From: a bacterium
Lineage (GTDB): Bacteria; Krumholzibacteriota; Krumholzibacteriia; LZORAL124-64-63
Direction: 5' to 3'
Assembly: GCA_003353795.1 (NCBI GenBank)
Contig: PIVY01000004.1
Location: 1-64,000, forward strand
Length of the DNA stretch: 64,000 nucleotides
Shown here: piece after piece, positions 25,260 through 34,655 of the stretch
How the letters are laid out: every line of letters begins with the position of its first letter
Numbering within the stretch: the stretch's first letter is position 1
Position numbers and translations under genes: made by a program
The notes under the pieces: generated by a model
Database searches by the model: none
What the model was told of the DNA's origin: nothing
Seen by the model: the letters and a program-made list of their open reading frames with translations, nothing else

Positions 25260-26858
25260 ATGGGAATCCTCGTCATCGCCATACTGCTGGGATTACTCGT
25301 AGCCCAGCCCGCTGCCGCCGAGCCGCCGCCCACGGTCGAGCCGCCGGTCTTCGCCACCTTCTACTACACCTGGTACGGCAATCCTGAGCACGACGGCAAG
25401 TGGTCGCACTGGAACGAGTACGGCCGGCAACCGCCGCTGGACATCGCCAGCGACTTCTATCCCTACCTGGGTCTCTACAGCGTGCAAGACGAGGCGGTGG
25501 TCGACCAGCAGATGGCCTGGATCGCCGAGGCTGGTCTGGATCTGGTGATCCTCACCTGGAAGGGCCGAGCCCACTACACCGACCGGGTCACGCCACCGAT
25601 CATGGACGCCGCCGCCCGCCACGGCCTGACCGTGACCTTCCACATCGAAACCTACGAGGGGCGCTCTCCCGAGACCATTCCCGGCGACGTCGCGTACCTC
25701 TACGAGACCTACGGCGGTCACGAGGCGTTCTTCCGCACGCGGCGGGGTTCGCCACACAGTCCCGGCGACGAGCCGCGGGGGCTGTTCTTCTTCTGGGACC
25801 CGGACTTCAAGTACAACGAGGGTCCCAAGAACGACGGCACCTACTGGCGCAACGCGCTCGACCGGATCCACGCCCTACCCGAAGGCGCCATCGTGCTGGC
25901 CAGCGTCACCGATCCGGAATACATCGATCGTGGCCACTTCGACGGCGGTTTCAGCTACCTCAATCGCGGGACCATGAACGCCAAGGCGTCCGATCGGTTC
26001 TTCTTCTGGGTCCAGGACATGCCCCGCGACTCGTGGTACGTGCCCTCGGTCACGCCGGGCTACGCTTGTCGGCGCATCGGCTACAACCGCGACGCGAACA
26101 TGTCGCGCGACCAGGGCCGCACCTACGACGAGCAGTGGCGCGAGGTGCTGAACACCGGTGTGGTCCCGCCCATGATCACGGTGACCAGCTTCAACGAGTG
26201 GCACGAGGGAACCATGATCGAGCCGGCGATCTGCTGGCGCGACGACGGACTGGACCACGAGTACGACTGCTTCACCATGGGGCCGTTCCAGTACCTGCTC
26301 GCAACGGCGACCTGGACCGAGACCTTCCGGCGGCTACCCGATCCCGCCACCGTGCCCTCGGTCACCGTGGAACTCGGCGCGCCGAACGTCTCGCGCGGAC
26401 TCTACCAACGCGATCTGCCCGACGGGCCGACCGAGCCATGGTCGGAGGGACACCGGCGGGGGCGGCGCACGGTTCGCAACGACCTCACCGACCAGCGTTA
26501 CATGTACTTCTGGGTGAGCGACGACTTTCATCGCGGCAAGACCGCGGACCTGCGTCTGCGGGTGGAGTACCGGGACGACGGGCCGGGATTTCTGATCGTG
26601 GATTTCGACGCCACGGAGCCGGTTCTGGGCAGACCGCCGGCCTACCGGCCCGGTCCTGTGCTTGCCATGGAGGGCACGGGCGAGTGGCGCTCGGCACTGG
26701 TGGAGTTGCCGCGGGCCCTGCTGGACAACCGCCAGCACGAGGGCGCGGATCTGAGGATCGGCGGGCCGCTCGACTTCGTGATCGGACGGGTGACGCTGGT
26801 GCGCGGGGGCTCGGCCGCCGGCGCAGCGGCTCGAGTGGATGGATCGACAACCCGCTAG
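25260..26858 (+). CDS. Secreted GH99-like glycoside hydrolase
   Basis: The protein has 532 residues. ATG 25260 lies about 8 bases after AGGAG and opens a signal peptide (MGILVIAILLGLLVAQPAAA). The (beta/alpha)8 core shows motifs of the GH99 / GH71-like family: FATFYYTWYGNP near the start and TSFNEWHEGTMIEPA near residue 320, whose glutamates are the likely catalytic site. GH99 enzymes are endo-alpha-mannosidases or mannanases; specificity here is open. A beta-rich C-terminal domain (residues about 370-520) could bind carbohydrate. The gene seems monocistronic, with 180 bases of apparently empty DNA upstream. Confidence 0.85.
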   Translation: MGILVIAILLGLLVAQPAAAEPPPTVEPPVFATFYYTWYGNPEHDGKWSHWNEYGRQPPLDIASDFYPYLGLYSVQDEAVVDQQMAWIAEAGLDLVILTWKGRAHYTDRVTPPIMDAAARHGLTVTFHIETYEGRSPETIPGDVAYLYETYGGHEAFFRTRRGSPHSPGDEPRGLFFFWDPDFKYNEGPKNDGTYWRNALDRIHALPEGAIVLASVTDPEYIDRGHFDGGFSYLNRGTMNAKASDRFFFWVQDMPRDSWYVPSVTPGYACRRIGYNRDANMSRDQGRTYDEQWREVLNTGVVPPMITVTSFNEWHEGTMIEPAICWRDDGLDHEYDCFTMGPFQYLLATATWTETFRRLPDPATVPSVTVELGAPNVSRGLYQRDLPDGPTEPWSEGHRRGRRTVRNDLTDQRYMYFWVSDDFHRGKTADLRLRVEYRDDGPGFLIVDFDATEPVLGRPPAYRPGPVLAMEGTGEWRSALVELPRALLDNRQHEGADLRIGGPLDFVIGRVTLVRGGSAAGAAARVDGSTTR

Positions 26859-26919
26859 TGCCACGATCGTCAGATCCCACTAGACTTGCTGAGTGTCATC
26901 ATCTGGAGGTCTCTCGCCC

Positions 26920-29790
26920 ATGCCCCGCTGTCCGCGCTGCGATCACGAACAATCGACTCCGTGGGAATCCTGCCCGGTGTGCGACGCACCGTTCGAGGAT
27001 ACCGGCGAGCTCGACGCCACCCTGGATTCCGGCACCGCGGCGGCCACCGAGCCCGCCGGCGACGCCACCGAACCGGCCGGCACGGCCACGGCTCCCGCCG
27101 GCACCGAAACGGCGCCTGCCGACACGACGCCCGTCGACGACGGCGCCACCGTGGTCAGCAACGCGCAGACGCCGGTGCCGCCGCCACCCACCGCGCCCCG
27201 CCCCACCCGCTCGTCGAGCAGCCTCCTGCGCAGCGGCCTCTCCTCGTCCAGTGCCCGCGCCGACGAACGCTTCGCCCCCGGCACCCTGCTGCTCGACCGC
27301 TACCGCATCCTCGGCAAGATAGGCGCCGGCGCCATGGGCGAGGTCTACCGGGCCGACGACCTCACCCTCGACCAGGAAGTGGCCCTCAAGTTCCTGCCCG
27401 AGGACTTCAGCGCCGACCAGTCGAAGCGCCAGCGTTTCCTGCAGGAAGTGCGCCTCGCGCGCCAGGTGTCGCACCCCAACGTGTGCCGCGTGTACGACGT
27501 GGGCGAGGTGGACGGCCTCCTGTTCCTGTCCATGGAGTACGTGGCCGGCCGCGACCTCTCGTCGGTGCTGCGAAGCATCGGTCGCTTTCCCGAGGAGAAG
27601 GCCCTCGACATCGCCCGCCAGCTCTGTGCCGGCGTGGCCTCGCTGCACGACCGCGGCGTGCTGCACCGCGACCTCAAGCCGGCCAACGTCATGCTCGACG
27701 ATGACGGTCGGCTCAGGATCACCGACTTCGGTCTAGCCGGCGTGGCAGAACAGATCGCCGCCCACGACGTGCGTAGCGGCACGCCGCTCTACATGGCGCC
27801 CGAACAGCTCGAGGGCCGCGAAGTCACCGAGCGCAGCGACATCTACGCCCTGGGCCTCGTGCTCTACGAGATCTTCACCGGCAAGAAGGCCTACGACGCC
27901 GAGACCCTCGATCAGCTCAAGGATCTGCGCCAGTCGTCGGCCGCGCCGACGATCAGCTCGCACGTTTCCGAGGTCGATCCGGCCGTGGAGCGGGTGGTGT
28001 CCCGCTGCCTGGAGGTGGAACCCGAGCGCCGGCCGCCGTCGGCCATGGTGGTGGCCACGGCGCTGCCGGGCGGCGACCCATTGGCTGCGGCCCTGGCCAT
28101 GGGCGAGACGCCGTCGGCCGATCTGGTGGCCGCCGCCGGCGGCAAGGGGGGCATCCACCCCGTGCTGGGTCTGGCCTTCTTCCTCATCGCGCTGGCCGGC
28201 GTCCTGCTCGTCGCCGGCCTCGGCCCCCGCCGCGACGTGGCCCATTTCTCCGATCTCGACCGCTCGGCCGACGCCTTGCAGGAACGCGCTCGCCAGCTCG
28301 TGGTGGACCTCGGCTACGACGACAAGCCGGTCGACCGCTACCACGCCTTCGCTCGCTCCGGCGCCATGCTCGGCTGGTACGCCGAGCAGGACAGCTCTCA
28401 GAACCGCTGGGACCGCGTGGGCGAGATGCGCCCCACGCCGCTCATCTACTGGTACCGCCAGTCGCCCCGTTATCTCCTTCCCGCAAACAGCAGAGCCAAC
28501 GTCACCACCAACGATCCGGCGCCCCTGATCAGCGACATGGTGCAGGTGGTGCTCGATTCCGAGGGCCGGCTCCTCTACTTCGAGGCCATGCCTCCCGAAC
28601 GCCCGGCCCCCGCCGACTCCACCTCGGAAGCCATGTGGGACCGTCTCTTCGAGGCCGCCGCGCTCGACCGCGCGGCCTTCGCCGAGCAGGACGCCGAGTG
28701 GGTTCCCGACGTCTTCGCCGACGAGCGCCGTGCCTGGGCGAGCACCCTGGAAGTCGCCGGCCACACCATCGACTACACCGTCGATGCCGGTTCGGTGGCG
28801 GGCCGCCCCGTGTACTTCCGGCTCCACGGCCCCTGGTCCGACAACCATCGCACGGTAACAGCACGCCCCTCCGCCCGGGGCGCCGACGTGTTCATCCTGC
28901 TGCTGGTCTTCGCCATCATCTCCACGGGCGTCACGCTGGCCGTGCGCCACCACCGCCGCGGACGCACCGACATGCGCGGCGCCGGCCGCATCGCCGTGGT
29001 CCTCATGATCATGCCCATCGTCGGCTGGCTCTTCGGACGCCACCACGCACCGTTGCCCGACGCGCTGCTCGACCGCTTCTTCGTCTCGGTCTCCCAGGGC
29101 GCCCTCTACGCCGTGCTCTGCCTGCTGCTCTACCTGGCTCTCGAACCCTACGTGCGCCGCATCTGGCCCGAGGTGATGATCGGCTGGACCCGTCTGCTCT
29201 CCGGCGGCTGGCGCGACCCCATGGTGGGCCGTTCGGTGCTCATCGGGGGCGCCATGTGTGGCATGAGCGCCATCCTCGGCGTGGTCCAGCTCCAGCTCTT
29301 CCGCGCCTTCGACTACCCGCCGCCCATGCTGCAGGGCCTCGACTATTACGCCCTCGCAACGCCGCGGGTCATGATCGGCACCATGGCCAACCAGATTCCC
29401 AATGCGCTGTTCAATATCCTCTTCTTCCTCATGATGCTGGTGGTGCTGCGGCTGTTGACCCGCCGCCCGTGGCTCACCTACCTGACCTTCTTCCTCGTGA
29501 CCGCCACGGTGATCATGGTGCAGGCCGGCGACCTGGTGATCGGTGCCATCGCCGGCTCACTACTGGCAGCCCTCTGGCTGGTGACCCTGGTACGAGGCGG
29601 CATGCTGGCCTTCGCGGTGGGCTTTTTCCTCTGGCAAGTGGTGCAGACCGCGCCGCTGACCCTGGACTTCAGCCAGATGCACGCCGCGCCCTCGCTCATG
29701 CTGCTGGCGGCGGTCTTCGGCCTGCTCGGGGTGGCCTTCTCGGTGGCGCTGGGCGGGCGTTCGCTGCTGCAGGACATGCCGGGCAAGTAG
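26920..29790 (+). CDS. Ser/Thr kinase with N-terminal zinc ribbon and polytopic C-terminus
   Basis: The protein has 956 residues. ATG 26920 is chosen because TGGAGG lies 10 bases upstream; an in-frame GTG at 26893 has no ribosome site. Residues 1-25 form a zinc knuckle pair (CPRC and CPVC). A Thr/Ala/Pro-rich linker follows, then the kinase domain (about 130-390), with GAGAMGEVY, VALKFLP, HRDLKPAN and DFG all intact. A helix near 415 leads to an extracytoplasmic domain (about 430-640), and the last 300 residues contain about eight membrane helices. A polytopic membrane domain behind a kinase suggests membrane sensing. The signal and substrates are unknown. The gene is alone; the peroxiredoxin gene 91 bases downstream has its own ribosome site. 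Confidence 0.92.
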   Translation: MPRCPRCDHEQSTPWESCPVCDAPFEDTGELDATLDSGTAAATEPAGDATEPAGTATAPAGTETAPADTTPVDDGATVVSNAQTPVPPPPTAPRPTRSSSSLLRSGLSSSSARADERFAPGTLLLDRYRILGKIGAGAMGEVYRADDLTLDQEVALKFLPEDFSADQSKRQRFLQEVRLARQVSHPNVCRVYDVGEVDGLLFLSMEYVAGRDLSSVLRSIGRFPEEKALDIARQLCAGVASLHDRGVLHRDLKPANVMLDDDGRLRITDFGLAGVAEQIAAHDVRSGTPLYMAPEQLEGREVTERSDIYALGLVLYEIFTGKKAYDAETLDQLKDLRQSSAAPTISSHVSEVDPAVERVVSRCLEVEPERRPPSAMVVATALPGGDPLAAALAMGETPSADLVAAAGGKGGIHPVLGLAFFLIALAGVLLVAGLGPRRDVAHFSDLDRSADALQERARQLVVDLGYDDKPVDRYHAFARSGAMLGWYAEQDSSQNRWDRVGEMRPTPLIYWYRQSPRYLLPANSRANVTTNDPAPLISDMVQVVLDSEGRLLYFEAMPPERPAPADSTSEAMWDRLFEAAALDRAAFAEQDAEWVPDVFADERRAWASTLEVAGHTIDYTVDAGSVAGRPVYFRLHGPWSDNHRTVTARPSARGADVFILLLVFAIISTGVTLAVRHHRRGRTDMRGAGRIAVVLMIMPIVGWLFGRHHAPLPDALLDRFFVSVSQGALYAVLCLLLYLALEPYVRRIWPEVMIGWTRLLSGGWRDPMVGRSVLIGGAMCGMSAILGVVQLQLFRAFDYPPPMLQGLDYYALATPRVMIGTMANQIPNALFNILFFLMMLVVLRLLTRRPWLTYLTFFLVTATVIMVQAGDLVIGAIAGSLLAALWLVTLVRGGMLAFAVGFFLWQVVQTAPLTLDFSQMHAAPSLMLLAAVFGLLGVAFSVALGGRSLLQDMPGK

Positions 29791-29881
29791 CTGGCGTGCG
29801 ATCCGGGTGGATCGACGGTAGATTGAGCGCGATCCACCCGTCTTCCATCACGCCACCGCGCGATCCCGGAGGAGGAATCCC

Positions 29882-30490
29882 ATGTCCAGAAAGACCCTCA
29901 AGGTCGGCATGCAGGTCCCCGATTTCGAGCTCACCTGCTACGACCCCAAGGCCCACGACTTCACCAAGGTCCAGCTGAAGGATCTCAAGGAGAAGGGGAA
30001 GTGGACCATCCTCTTCTTCTACCCCGCCGACTTCACCTTCGTCTGAGCGACCGAATTCGCTGCTCTGGCAGAGCAGCAGGATCGCTTCGCGAAGATCGGC
30101 GCCGAGCTGATCACCGTCTCCACCGACACCGAGTTCGTGCACCTCGCGTGGAAACGCGACGAGAAGGAACTGGCCGACGTGACGTACCTCATGGGGTCCG
30201 ATCCCACCGGCAACCTATCGCGCAAGTTCGGGGTGTACGACAAGGGCAGCGGCCTGGCCCTGCGCGGCACGTTCATCATCGCGCCCGACGGCACGCTCTT
30301 CAATTCCGAGGTCAATTTCTACAACATGGGCCGCAACATCGACGAGCTCATGCGGAAGTTCAAGGCCAACATCTACCTCTCGCGCAAGACCGACGAGGGC
30401 TGCCCCTCCAAGTGGAAGGACGACGGCGACAAGACGCTGCGCCCGGGGCCCGAGATGGTGGGCAAGGTGCACGAGGCGCTCAACGACTGA
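29882..30490 (+). CDS. Selenocysteine-containing 2-Cys-type peroxiredoxin (AhpC/Prx1 family), in-frame TGA
   Basis: The product is a 202-residue thiol-peroxidase-type protein. ATG 29882 follows GGAGGAGG. The reading frame is interrupted by TGA at 30044-30046 (codon 55), exactly where the peroxidatic cysteine belongs: FYPADFTFV-(TGA)-ATEF matches the family pattern DFTFVCPTE. Translation continues in the same frame with uninterrupted peroxiredoxin sequence (ELITVSTDTEF; LRGTFIIAPDG) to the resolving cysteine near residue 174 (EGCPSKWK). A hairpin 12 bases after the TGA fits a bacterial SECIS element. The reading is therefore Sec55 paired with resolving Cys174, reducing peroxides with an external thiol donor. 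The alternatives are a single-base sequencing error or a nonsense mutation. No sel genes are in the window. Confidence 0.85.
30044..30080 (+). promoter_or_regulatory. UGA codon and candidate bacterial SECIS hairpin
   Basis: After the TGA at 30044-30046, an 8-bp perfect stem (30059-30066 with 30070-30077) closes a 3-base loop GGC. The loop starts 20 bases after the TGA. The published bacterial SECIS model asks for an apical loop roughly 16-37 bases downstream with a G among its first two bases, and this element satisfies both. It lies within coding sequence, as expected for bacteria. Confidence 0.72.
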
Positions 30491-30516
30491 GTCGCACCGC
30501 GTGCCCGTTGATAGAA

Positions 30517-30552
30517 GAAGCCCCGCTGAAAGGCGGGGCTTCGTTCGTCTTC
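30517..30552 (+). terminator. Terminator after the peroxiredoxin gene
   Basis: A perfect 10-bp stem (30517-30526 with 30533-30542), loop TGAAAG, is followed by a partly T-rich tail. It lies 26 bases past the stop codon and separates this gene from the convergent lipoprotein gene. Confidence 0.88.
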
Positions 30553-30593
30553 GTCGTGACGCACGGTCACGGGCCGCCGTACGGCCCGGCCTT

Positions 30594-31211
30594 TCAGGTT
30601 CCCGCTTCGAGGACGTCGGCGTCCAGGAGTTCCAGCCGCACCGACGCCAGTTCGCCGTGCGCGGACTCGAGAATCCGCTCCTCGTCGCCGATGTCGAGGC
30701 GGCAGACCAGCGCGACGTCAAGGCTCGTCAGCAGGAGATCGGCAGGATCGACGCTGCCGCCGGGCCAATCGGCCCAGATCAGGGCGCTGGCCACGAAGGC
30801 GTCATCCTCGGGGACGATCACGGCGCGATAGACCTTCTCGGGGTCGTCCGCCACGGTGAGGCGGAAATCCAACAGTCCGCTGACGGTCAACGTGTCGTAA
30901 AACACCGCACCTCCGACGTCGAACGCCGTCTCCACCACCGCCGACGACCACCCTCCGCCCACAACCACCAGCCGCAACTGCCGGAATCCCTCCACCTGTG
31001 CCGGGATGCCGAATGTGGATTCGCGGGACCGCGGCGGGTCGTCCTGTGGCTCGTCGGCATGCATGTAGGCGCCGGCGAGGTCAGCCAGGGGGATCGGGAA
31101 CTCCTCGTGGTAGACGAGTTCCGGCTCGGGTTCGTCATCCGACGAGCACCCCGGCGCCAGGATGAACAGGGGCAGGAGCAGGGCCAGCAAAGGGAGTCGA
31201 CGGATGGACAT
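30594..31211 (-). CDS. Predicted lipoprotein of unknown function
   Basis: The 205-residue protein starts at ATG 31211 after GAGG. The N-terminus MSIRRLPLLALLLPLFILAPGC is a lipoprotein signal with cysteine 22, followed by SSDDEPEPE, a charged linker. The rest is a beta-rich domain (LRLVVVGGGW; VFYDTLTVSGLLDFRLTV) without recognisable motifs. It is probably attached to the outer or inner membrane facing the periplasm. It is monocistronic, and its promoter lies in the 194-base divergent region shared with the penicillin acylase gene. No family recognised. Confidence 0.78.
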   Translation of the reverse strand: MSIRRLPLLALLLPLFILAPGCSSDDEPEPELVYHEEFPIPLADLAGAYMHADEPQDDPPRSRESTFGIPAQVEGFRQLRLVVVGGGWSSAVVETAFDVGGAVFYDTLTVSGLLDFRLTVADDPEKVYRAVIVPEDDAFVASALIWADWPGGSVDPADLLLTSLDVALVCRLDIGDEERILESAHGELASVRLELLDADVLEAGT

Positions 31212-31405
31212 GCGTGGTGCCTCACGTATGGATCGGGGTAGGACATTCCGGTCGAACCGCTAGCCGATGACAATACGGGGCGGCGACCGTCCCGCACCAC
31301 CAGGAATGCAGGCGCCGCCGGCTGGATTGACGGCGGTCGCCACCGAACCTAAGATCCGACGACGCCCCGACGCAACGCGGCTTTAGCCCCGAGGTCTCCA
31401 TCGCC

Positions 31406-33841
31406 ATGACCGTTCCATCCTCCCGCCGCCGCTGGCCGCGCCGAGTCCTCCGCATCGTGCTGATCGCGCTGGCGGCTCTGCTGGGGCTCGCCACCGTGGC
31501 TGCGCTCGGCGCCGTCGTGCTTCTGCGCGGCAGCCTGCCAATCCTCGACGGCGACCGCGGTCTGCCCGGCCTCACCGCCCCGGTCACCATCACCCGCGAC
31601 CAGCTCGGCGTCCCCGACATCCACGCCGCCAGCCGCGCCGACGCCGCCCGCGCCCTGGGCTACCTCCACGCCCAGGATCGCTTCTTCCAGATGGACCTCC
31701 AGCGCCGCGGCGCCGCCGGCGAACTGTCGGCCCTCATCGGACCCGGCCTGCTGAAGACCGACCGTAACCTGCGACGCCACCGCTTCCGCACCCGCGCCGA
31801 CGCGGCGCTCGCAGCCCTGCCCGCCGACGAACGCGAACTCCTCGACGCCTACACCGCCGGCGTCAACGCCGGCCTCGACCAGCTGGGCGCCCGCCCCTTC
31901 GAGTACCTCCTTCTTCGCCGCCAGCCCGAGCCCTGGCGCCCCGTCGACACCATCCTCACGCTGCACGCCATGTGCCTGGATCTCAGTCTCTCCGCCGCCG
32001 ACAACGAGGAAGCCTGGGCCGTGGTCCGCGACAATCTCCCGGTCGCGTGGTCCGAGTTCCTGCTCCCGCGCAGCAACCCCTGGAACGCGCCGCTGCAGAC
32101 CGGGCCGGTACCGGGCATCGCGATTCCCGATACCGCCGACTGCGACGTCCGCCGCTGGACCTTCGCCGGCAAATCGTACCGAGACTTCCGCGACGAGCAG
32201 CTGGGCATCGCCCGCCACGACTCCGCCGGCAGCAACAACTGGGCCGTGTCCGGCGCGCTCACCGGCCACGGCGGCGCCATCGTGGCCAACGACATGCACC
32301 TGGGCCACGGCTTGCCGAACATCTGGTACCGCGCCCGCATGAGCTGGCCCGAGGACGGCGGCCGCCGCACGGTGATCGGCGTCACGCTCCCCGGCACCCA
32401 TGCGCTCATCACCGGCAGCAACGGTCAGCTGGCCTGGGGCTTCACCAACACCTCGGGCGACTGGGCCGATCTGGTCATCCTCGAGACCGACCCCGCCGAC
32501 TCCACGCACTACCGCACCCCCGACGGCTGGCGTGCCTTCGAACGCGTGCCCGAGATCATCGAGGTCGCCGGCGCCGAGCCCGACACGCTGTGGATCGAGG
32601 AAACGATCTGGGGCCCCGTCTGGTCCACCGACTCCAGGGGCCGCCGCCTCGCGCTGCGATGGACCGCCCACGACGTCGAGGCCACCAACTTCGAACTGCG
32701 ACGCCTCGAGTCGGCGCCCGACGTCGACGCCGCCGTGGCCCTGGCCGGCCGCTGCGGCATGCCACCGCAGAACCTGGTCTGCGGTGACGCGGACGGCCGC
32801 ATCGCCTGGGCCATCGCCGGCCGCATCCCCCGCCGCGTGGGCTGGGACGGCCGACTGCCGGTGTCCTGGGCCGACGGCGTACACCGCTGGGACGGCTACC
32901 ACGATCCGGCCGACCAGCCACGCATGGTCGATCCCGCCGAGGGCCGCCTCTGGACCGCCAACAACCGCGTCACCGCCGGCGAGGACCTCGCCATGATCGG
33001 CGACGGCGGCTACTCCCTGGGCTTCCGCGCCGCCCAGATCCGCGACGGATTGCGCGCCCTGGAGAAGCCCGTGGAAGCGGACCTCCTGGCCGTCCAGCTC
33101 GATGACCGCGCTCTCATGCTCGAGAACTGGCGCGCCCTCGCCCTGGCCACCCTCGATCGGGCCGAGTCACCCCCCGACTCGCTGCGCCTCCAGTTTGCCC
33201 GCGTGGTTCGCGACGAATGGTCGGGCCGGGCCGAAGCGAACTCCGTGGCCTACCGCCTGCTGCGCTCCTTCGCGTTTCAGTGCATCGACGGCGTGTACGA
33301 GTTGCCGTTGCGTCCTTGCTACGCTGCCGTTCCCGAGTACCGCGACTCCTGGCTGCCGCATCGCCACGCCGTGGCCTGGGCGGTCATCGAACAGCGCCCC
33401 CCTCACCTGCTCGCCCCCTGGTATGCAGACTGGGACGACGTCGTCCTGAAAGCCGTCGACCGCACCATGGACCACGCCACGAGTGAAGGCCGCGCGCTCG
33501 ACCAGTACGACTGGCGTGCGTTCAATCAGGTCGAGATCGCGCACCCGTTCACGCAGATGGTGCCACAACTGGCGCGCTGGCTGGCCGCACCCACCCTCGG
33601 CCAGCCCGGCGACTCGTTCATGCCCCGCGTCCAGCACCGCAGTAGCGGCGCCAGCGAACGCATGGTGGTCTCGCCCGGACGCGAGGAGCAGGGGATCTTT
33701 CACATGCCCGGCGGACAGTCGGGGCATCCCTGGTCGCCGTTCTTCCTGGCGGGACACGATGCGTGGGTGAACGGAGACGCGACGGCGTTATTGCCGGGGG
33801 CGGAGCGGCACCGATTGATCCTGCGGCCGACCGATCACTAG
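31406..33841 (+). CDS. Penicillin acylase family N-terminal-nucleophile amidohydrolase
   Basis: The precursor has 811 residues. An N-terminal membrane/signal segment (residues about 12-41, after RRRWPRR) directs export. The alpha-chain part follows (GYLHAQDRFFQMDLQRRGAAGELS). The self-cleavage point precedes Ser276 in AGSNNWAVSG, the nucleophile that would become the N-terminus of the beta chain. VANDMHLGH and TGSNGQLAWGFTN are also family-typical. Such enzymes cleave amide bonds of penicillins, N-acyl-homoserine lactones or other acylated compounds; the substrate cannot be decided. It lies 23 bases upstream of the PepSY gene and is probably co-transcribed with it. Confidence 0.92.
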   Translation: MTVPSSRRRWPRRVLRIVLIALAALLGLATVAALGAVVLLRGSLPILDGDRGLPGLTAPVTITRDQLGVPDIHAASRADAARALGYLHAQDRFFQMDLQRRGAAGELSALIGPGLLKTDRNLRRHRFRTRADAALAALPADERELLDAYTAGVNAGLDQLGARPFEYLLLRRQPEPWRPVDTILTLHAMCLDLSLSAADNEEAWAVVRDNLPVAWSEFLLPRSNPWNAPLQTGPVPGIAIPDTADCDVRRWTFAGKSYRDFRDEQLGIARHDSAGSNNWAVSGALTGHGGAIVANDMHLGHGLPNIWYRARMSWPEDGGRRTVIGVTLPGTHALITGSNGQLAWGFTNTSGDWADLVILETDPADSTHYRTPDGWRAFERVPEIIEVAGAEPDTLWIEETIWGPVWSTDSRGRRLALRWTAHDVEATNFELRRLESAPDVDAAVALAGRCGMPPQNLVCGDADGRIAWAIAGRIPRRVGWDGRLPVSWADGVHRWDGYHDPADQPRMVDPAEGRLWTANNRVTAGEDLAMIGDGGYSLGFRAAQIRDGLRALEKPVEADLLAVQLDDRALMLENWRALALATLDRAESPPDSLRLQFARVVRDEWSGRAEANSVAYRLLRSFAFQCIDGVYELPLRPCYAAVPEYRDSWLPHRHAVAWAVIEQRPPHLLAPWYADWDDVVLKAVDRTMDHATSEGRALDQYDWRAFNQVEIAHPFTQMVPQLARWLAAPTLGQPGDSFMPRVQHRSSGASERMVVSPGREEQGIFHMPGGQSGHPWSPFFLAGHDAWVNGDATALLPGAERHRLILRPTDH

Positions 33842-33864
33842 CGGCCAGCAATCGAGGAGTTCCC

Positions 33865-34620
33865 ATGAAGAAGTTCCTGCGCACACTCCACCGCTGGCTC
33901 GGACTGCTCATGGCCCTGCAACTGTTGGCCTGGTTCGGCAGCGGACTCTACTTCGCGCTGTCGCCCATCGAGACGATCCGTGGGACCCATCTCGTCGAGG
34001 AGCCGGCCGTCCTGCACGCCGCCGGTCTCGAAGGCCTGATCTCACCGTCCGTTGCCTGGGTGCAGGTGGCTGCCGATACGGGCGCCGAATCCGAACTCAC
34101 GACCGTCTCCCTCACCGCTCACGACGGCCACACCTGGTACCGCGTTTCGGGCACCTCGGCGGACGCGGAGTTCGTTCGGCTCGTGGACGGACTGACCGGA
34201 GCGGTGGCGCCCCGCATCGACGAGCGGGAGGCGCGGCGGATCGCAGAAGGATCGCTGGCCGTACCCGGCACAGTGAGCACCGTCGAATTGGTCACCGAGT
34301 CGCCGGCCGGCAGCGAGTATCGCGATCACCGGCTGCCGCTCTGGCGCGTGGGGTTCGACGACCCGGAATCGCTGAACCTCTACATCGACCCGTGGACGCG
34401 GGAAATCGCCATCAAGCGCACCGCCCGCTGGCGCATCTTCGACTTCCTCTGGATGCTGCACATCATGGACTGGAGCACCCGCGACGACTTCAACACGCCG
34501 CTCCTGCAGATCGCTGCTGCCGTGGGATTGATCATCGTGCTGTCGGGATTGATCTACTGGTTCATGACCTCGAAGGCGGTGCGGCGGCTACGGCCAGGGG
34601 CTCGGCCCCGAGGGCGTTGA
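33865..34620 (+). CDS. PepSY-domain membrane protein
   Basis: The 251-residue protein starts at ATG 33865 after GAGGAG. It has one N-terminal helix (LGLLMALQLLAWFGSGLYFAL), a periplasmic PepSY-like region (EREARRIAEGSLAV; LPLWRVGFDDPESLNLYIDPWTRE pattern) and a C-terminal helix (LLQIAAAVGLIIVLSGLIYWF). HRWLG at the start and a second histidine in LWMLHIMDW recall the PepSY_TM family, some of whose members bind heme or act with iron uptake systems. Function here is unknown. It follows the acylase gene closely. Family assignment is moderately sure. Confidence 0.8.
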   Translation: MKKFLRTLHRWLGLLMALQLLAWFGSGLYFALSPIETIRGTHLVEEPAVLHAAGLEGLISPSVAWVQVAADTGAESELTTVSLTAHDGHTWYRVSGTSADAEFVRLVDGLTGAVAPRIDEREARRIAEGSLAVPGTVSTVELVTESPAGSEYRDHRLPLWRVGFDDPESLNLYIDPWTREIAIKRTARWRIFDFLWMLHIMDWSTRDDFNTPLLQIAAAVGLIIVLSGLIYWFMTSKAVRRLRPGARPRGR

Positions 34621-34655
34621 TCAGCGCTCGCTCCTCTCCTCGCCGCCAGACCGAC

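Noticed and set aside
26893-26919. GTG 26893 as start of the polytopic Ser/Thr kinase
   Set aside because: No ribosome site precedes it, while ATG 26920 follows TGGAGG at good distance and starts with the zinc-ribbon Cys pair.
30137-30490. A separate 117-residue protein starting inside the peroxiredoxin gene
   Set aside because: It is the in-frame continuation of the same peroxiredoxin after the TGA; treating it as its own gene would hide the selenocysteine codon.
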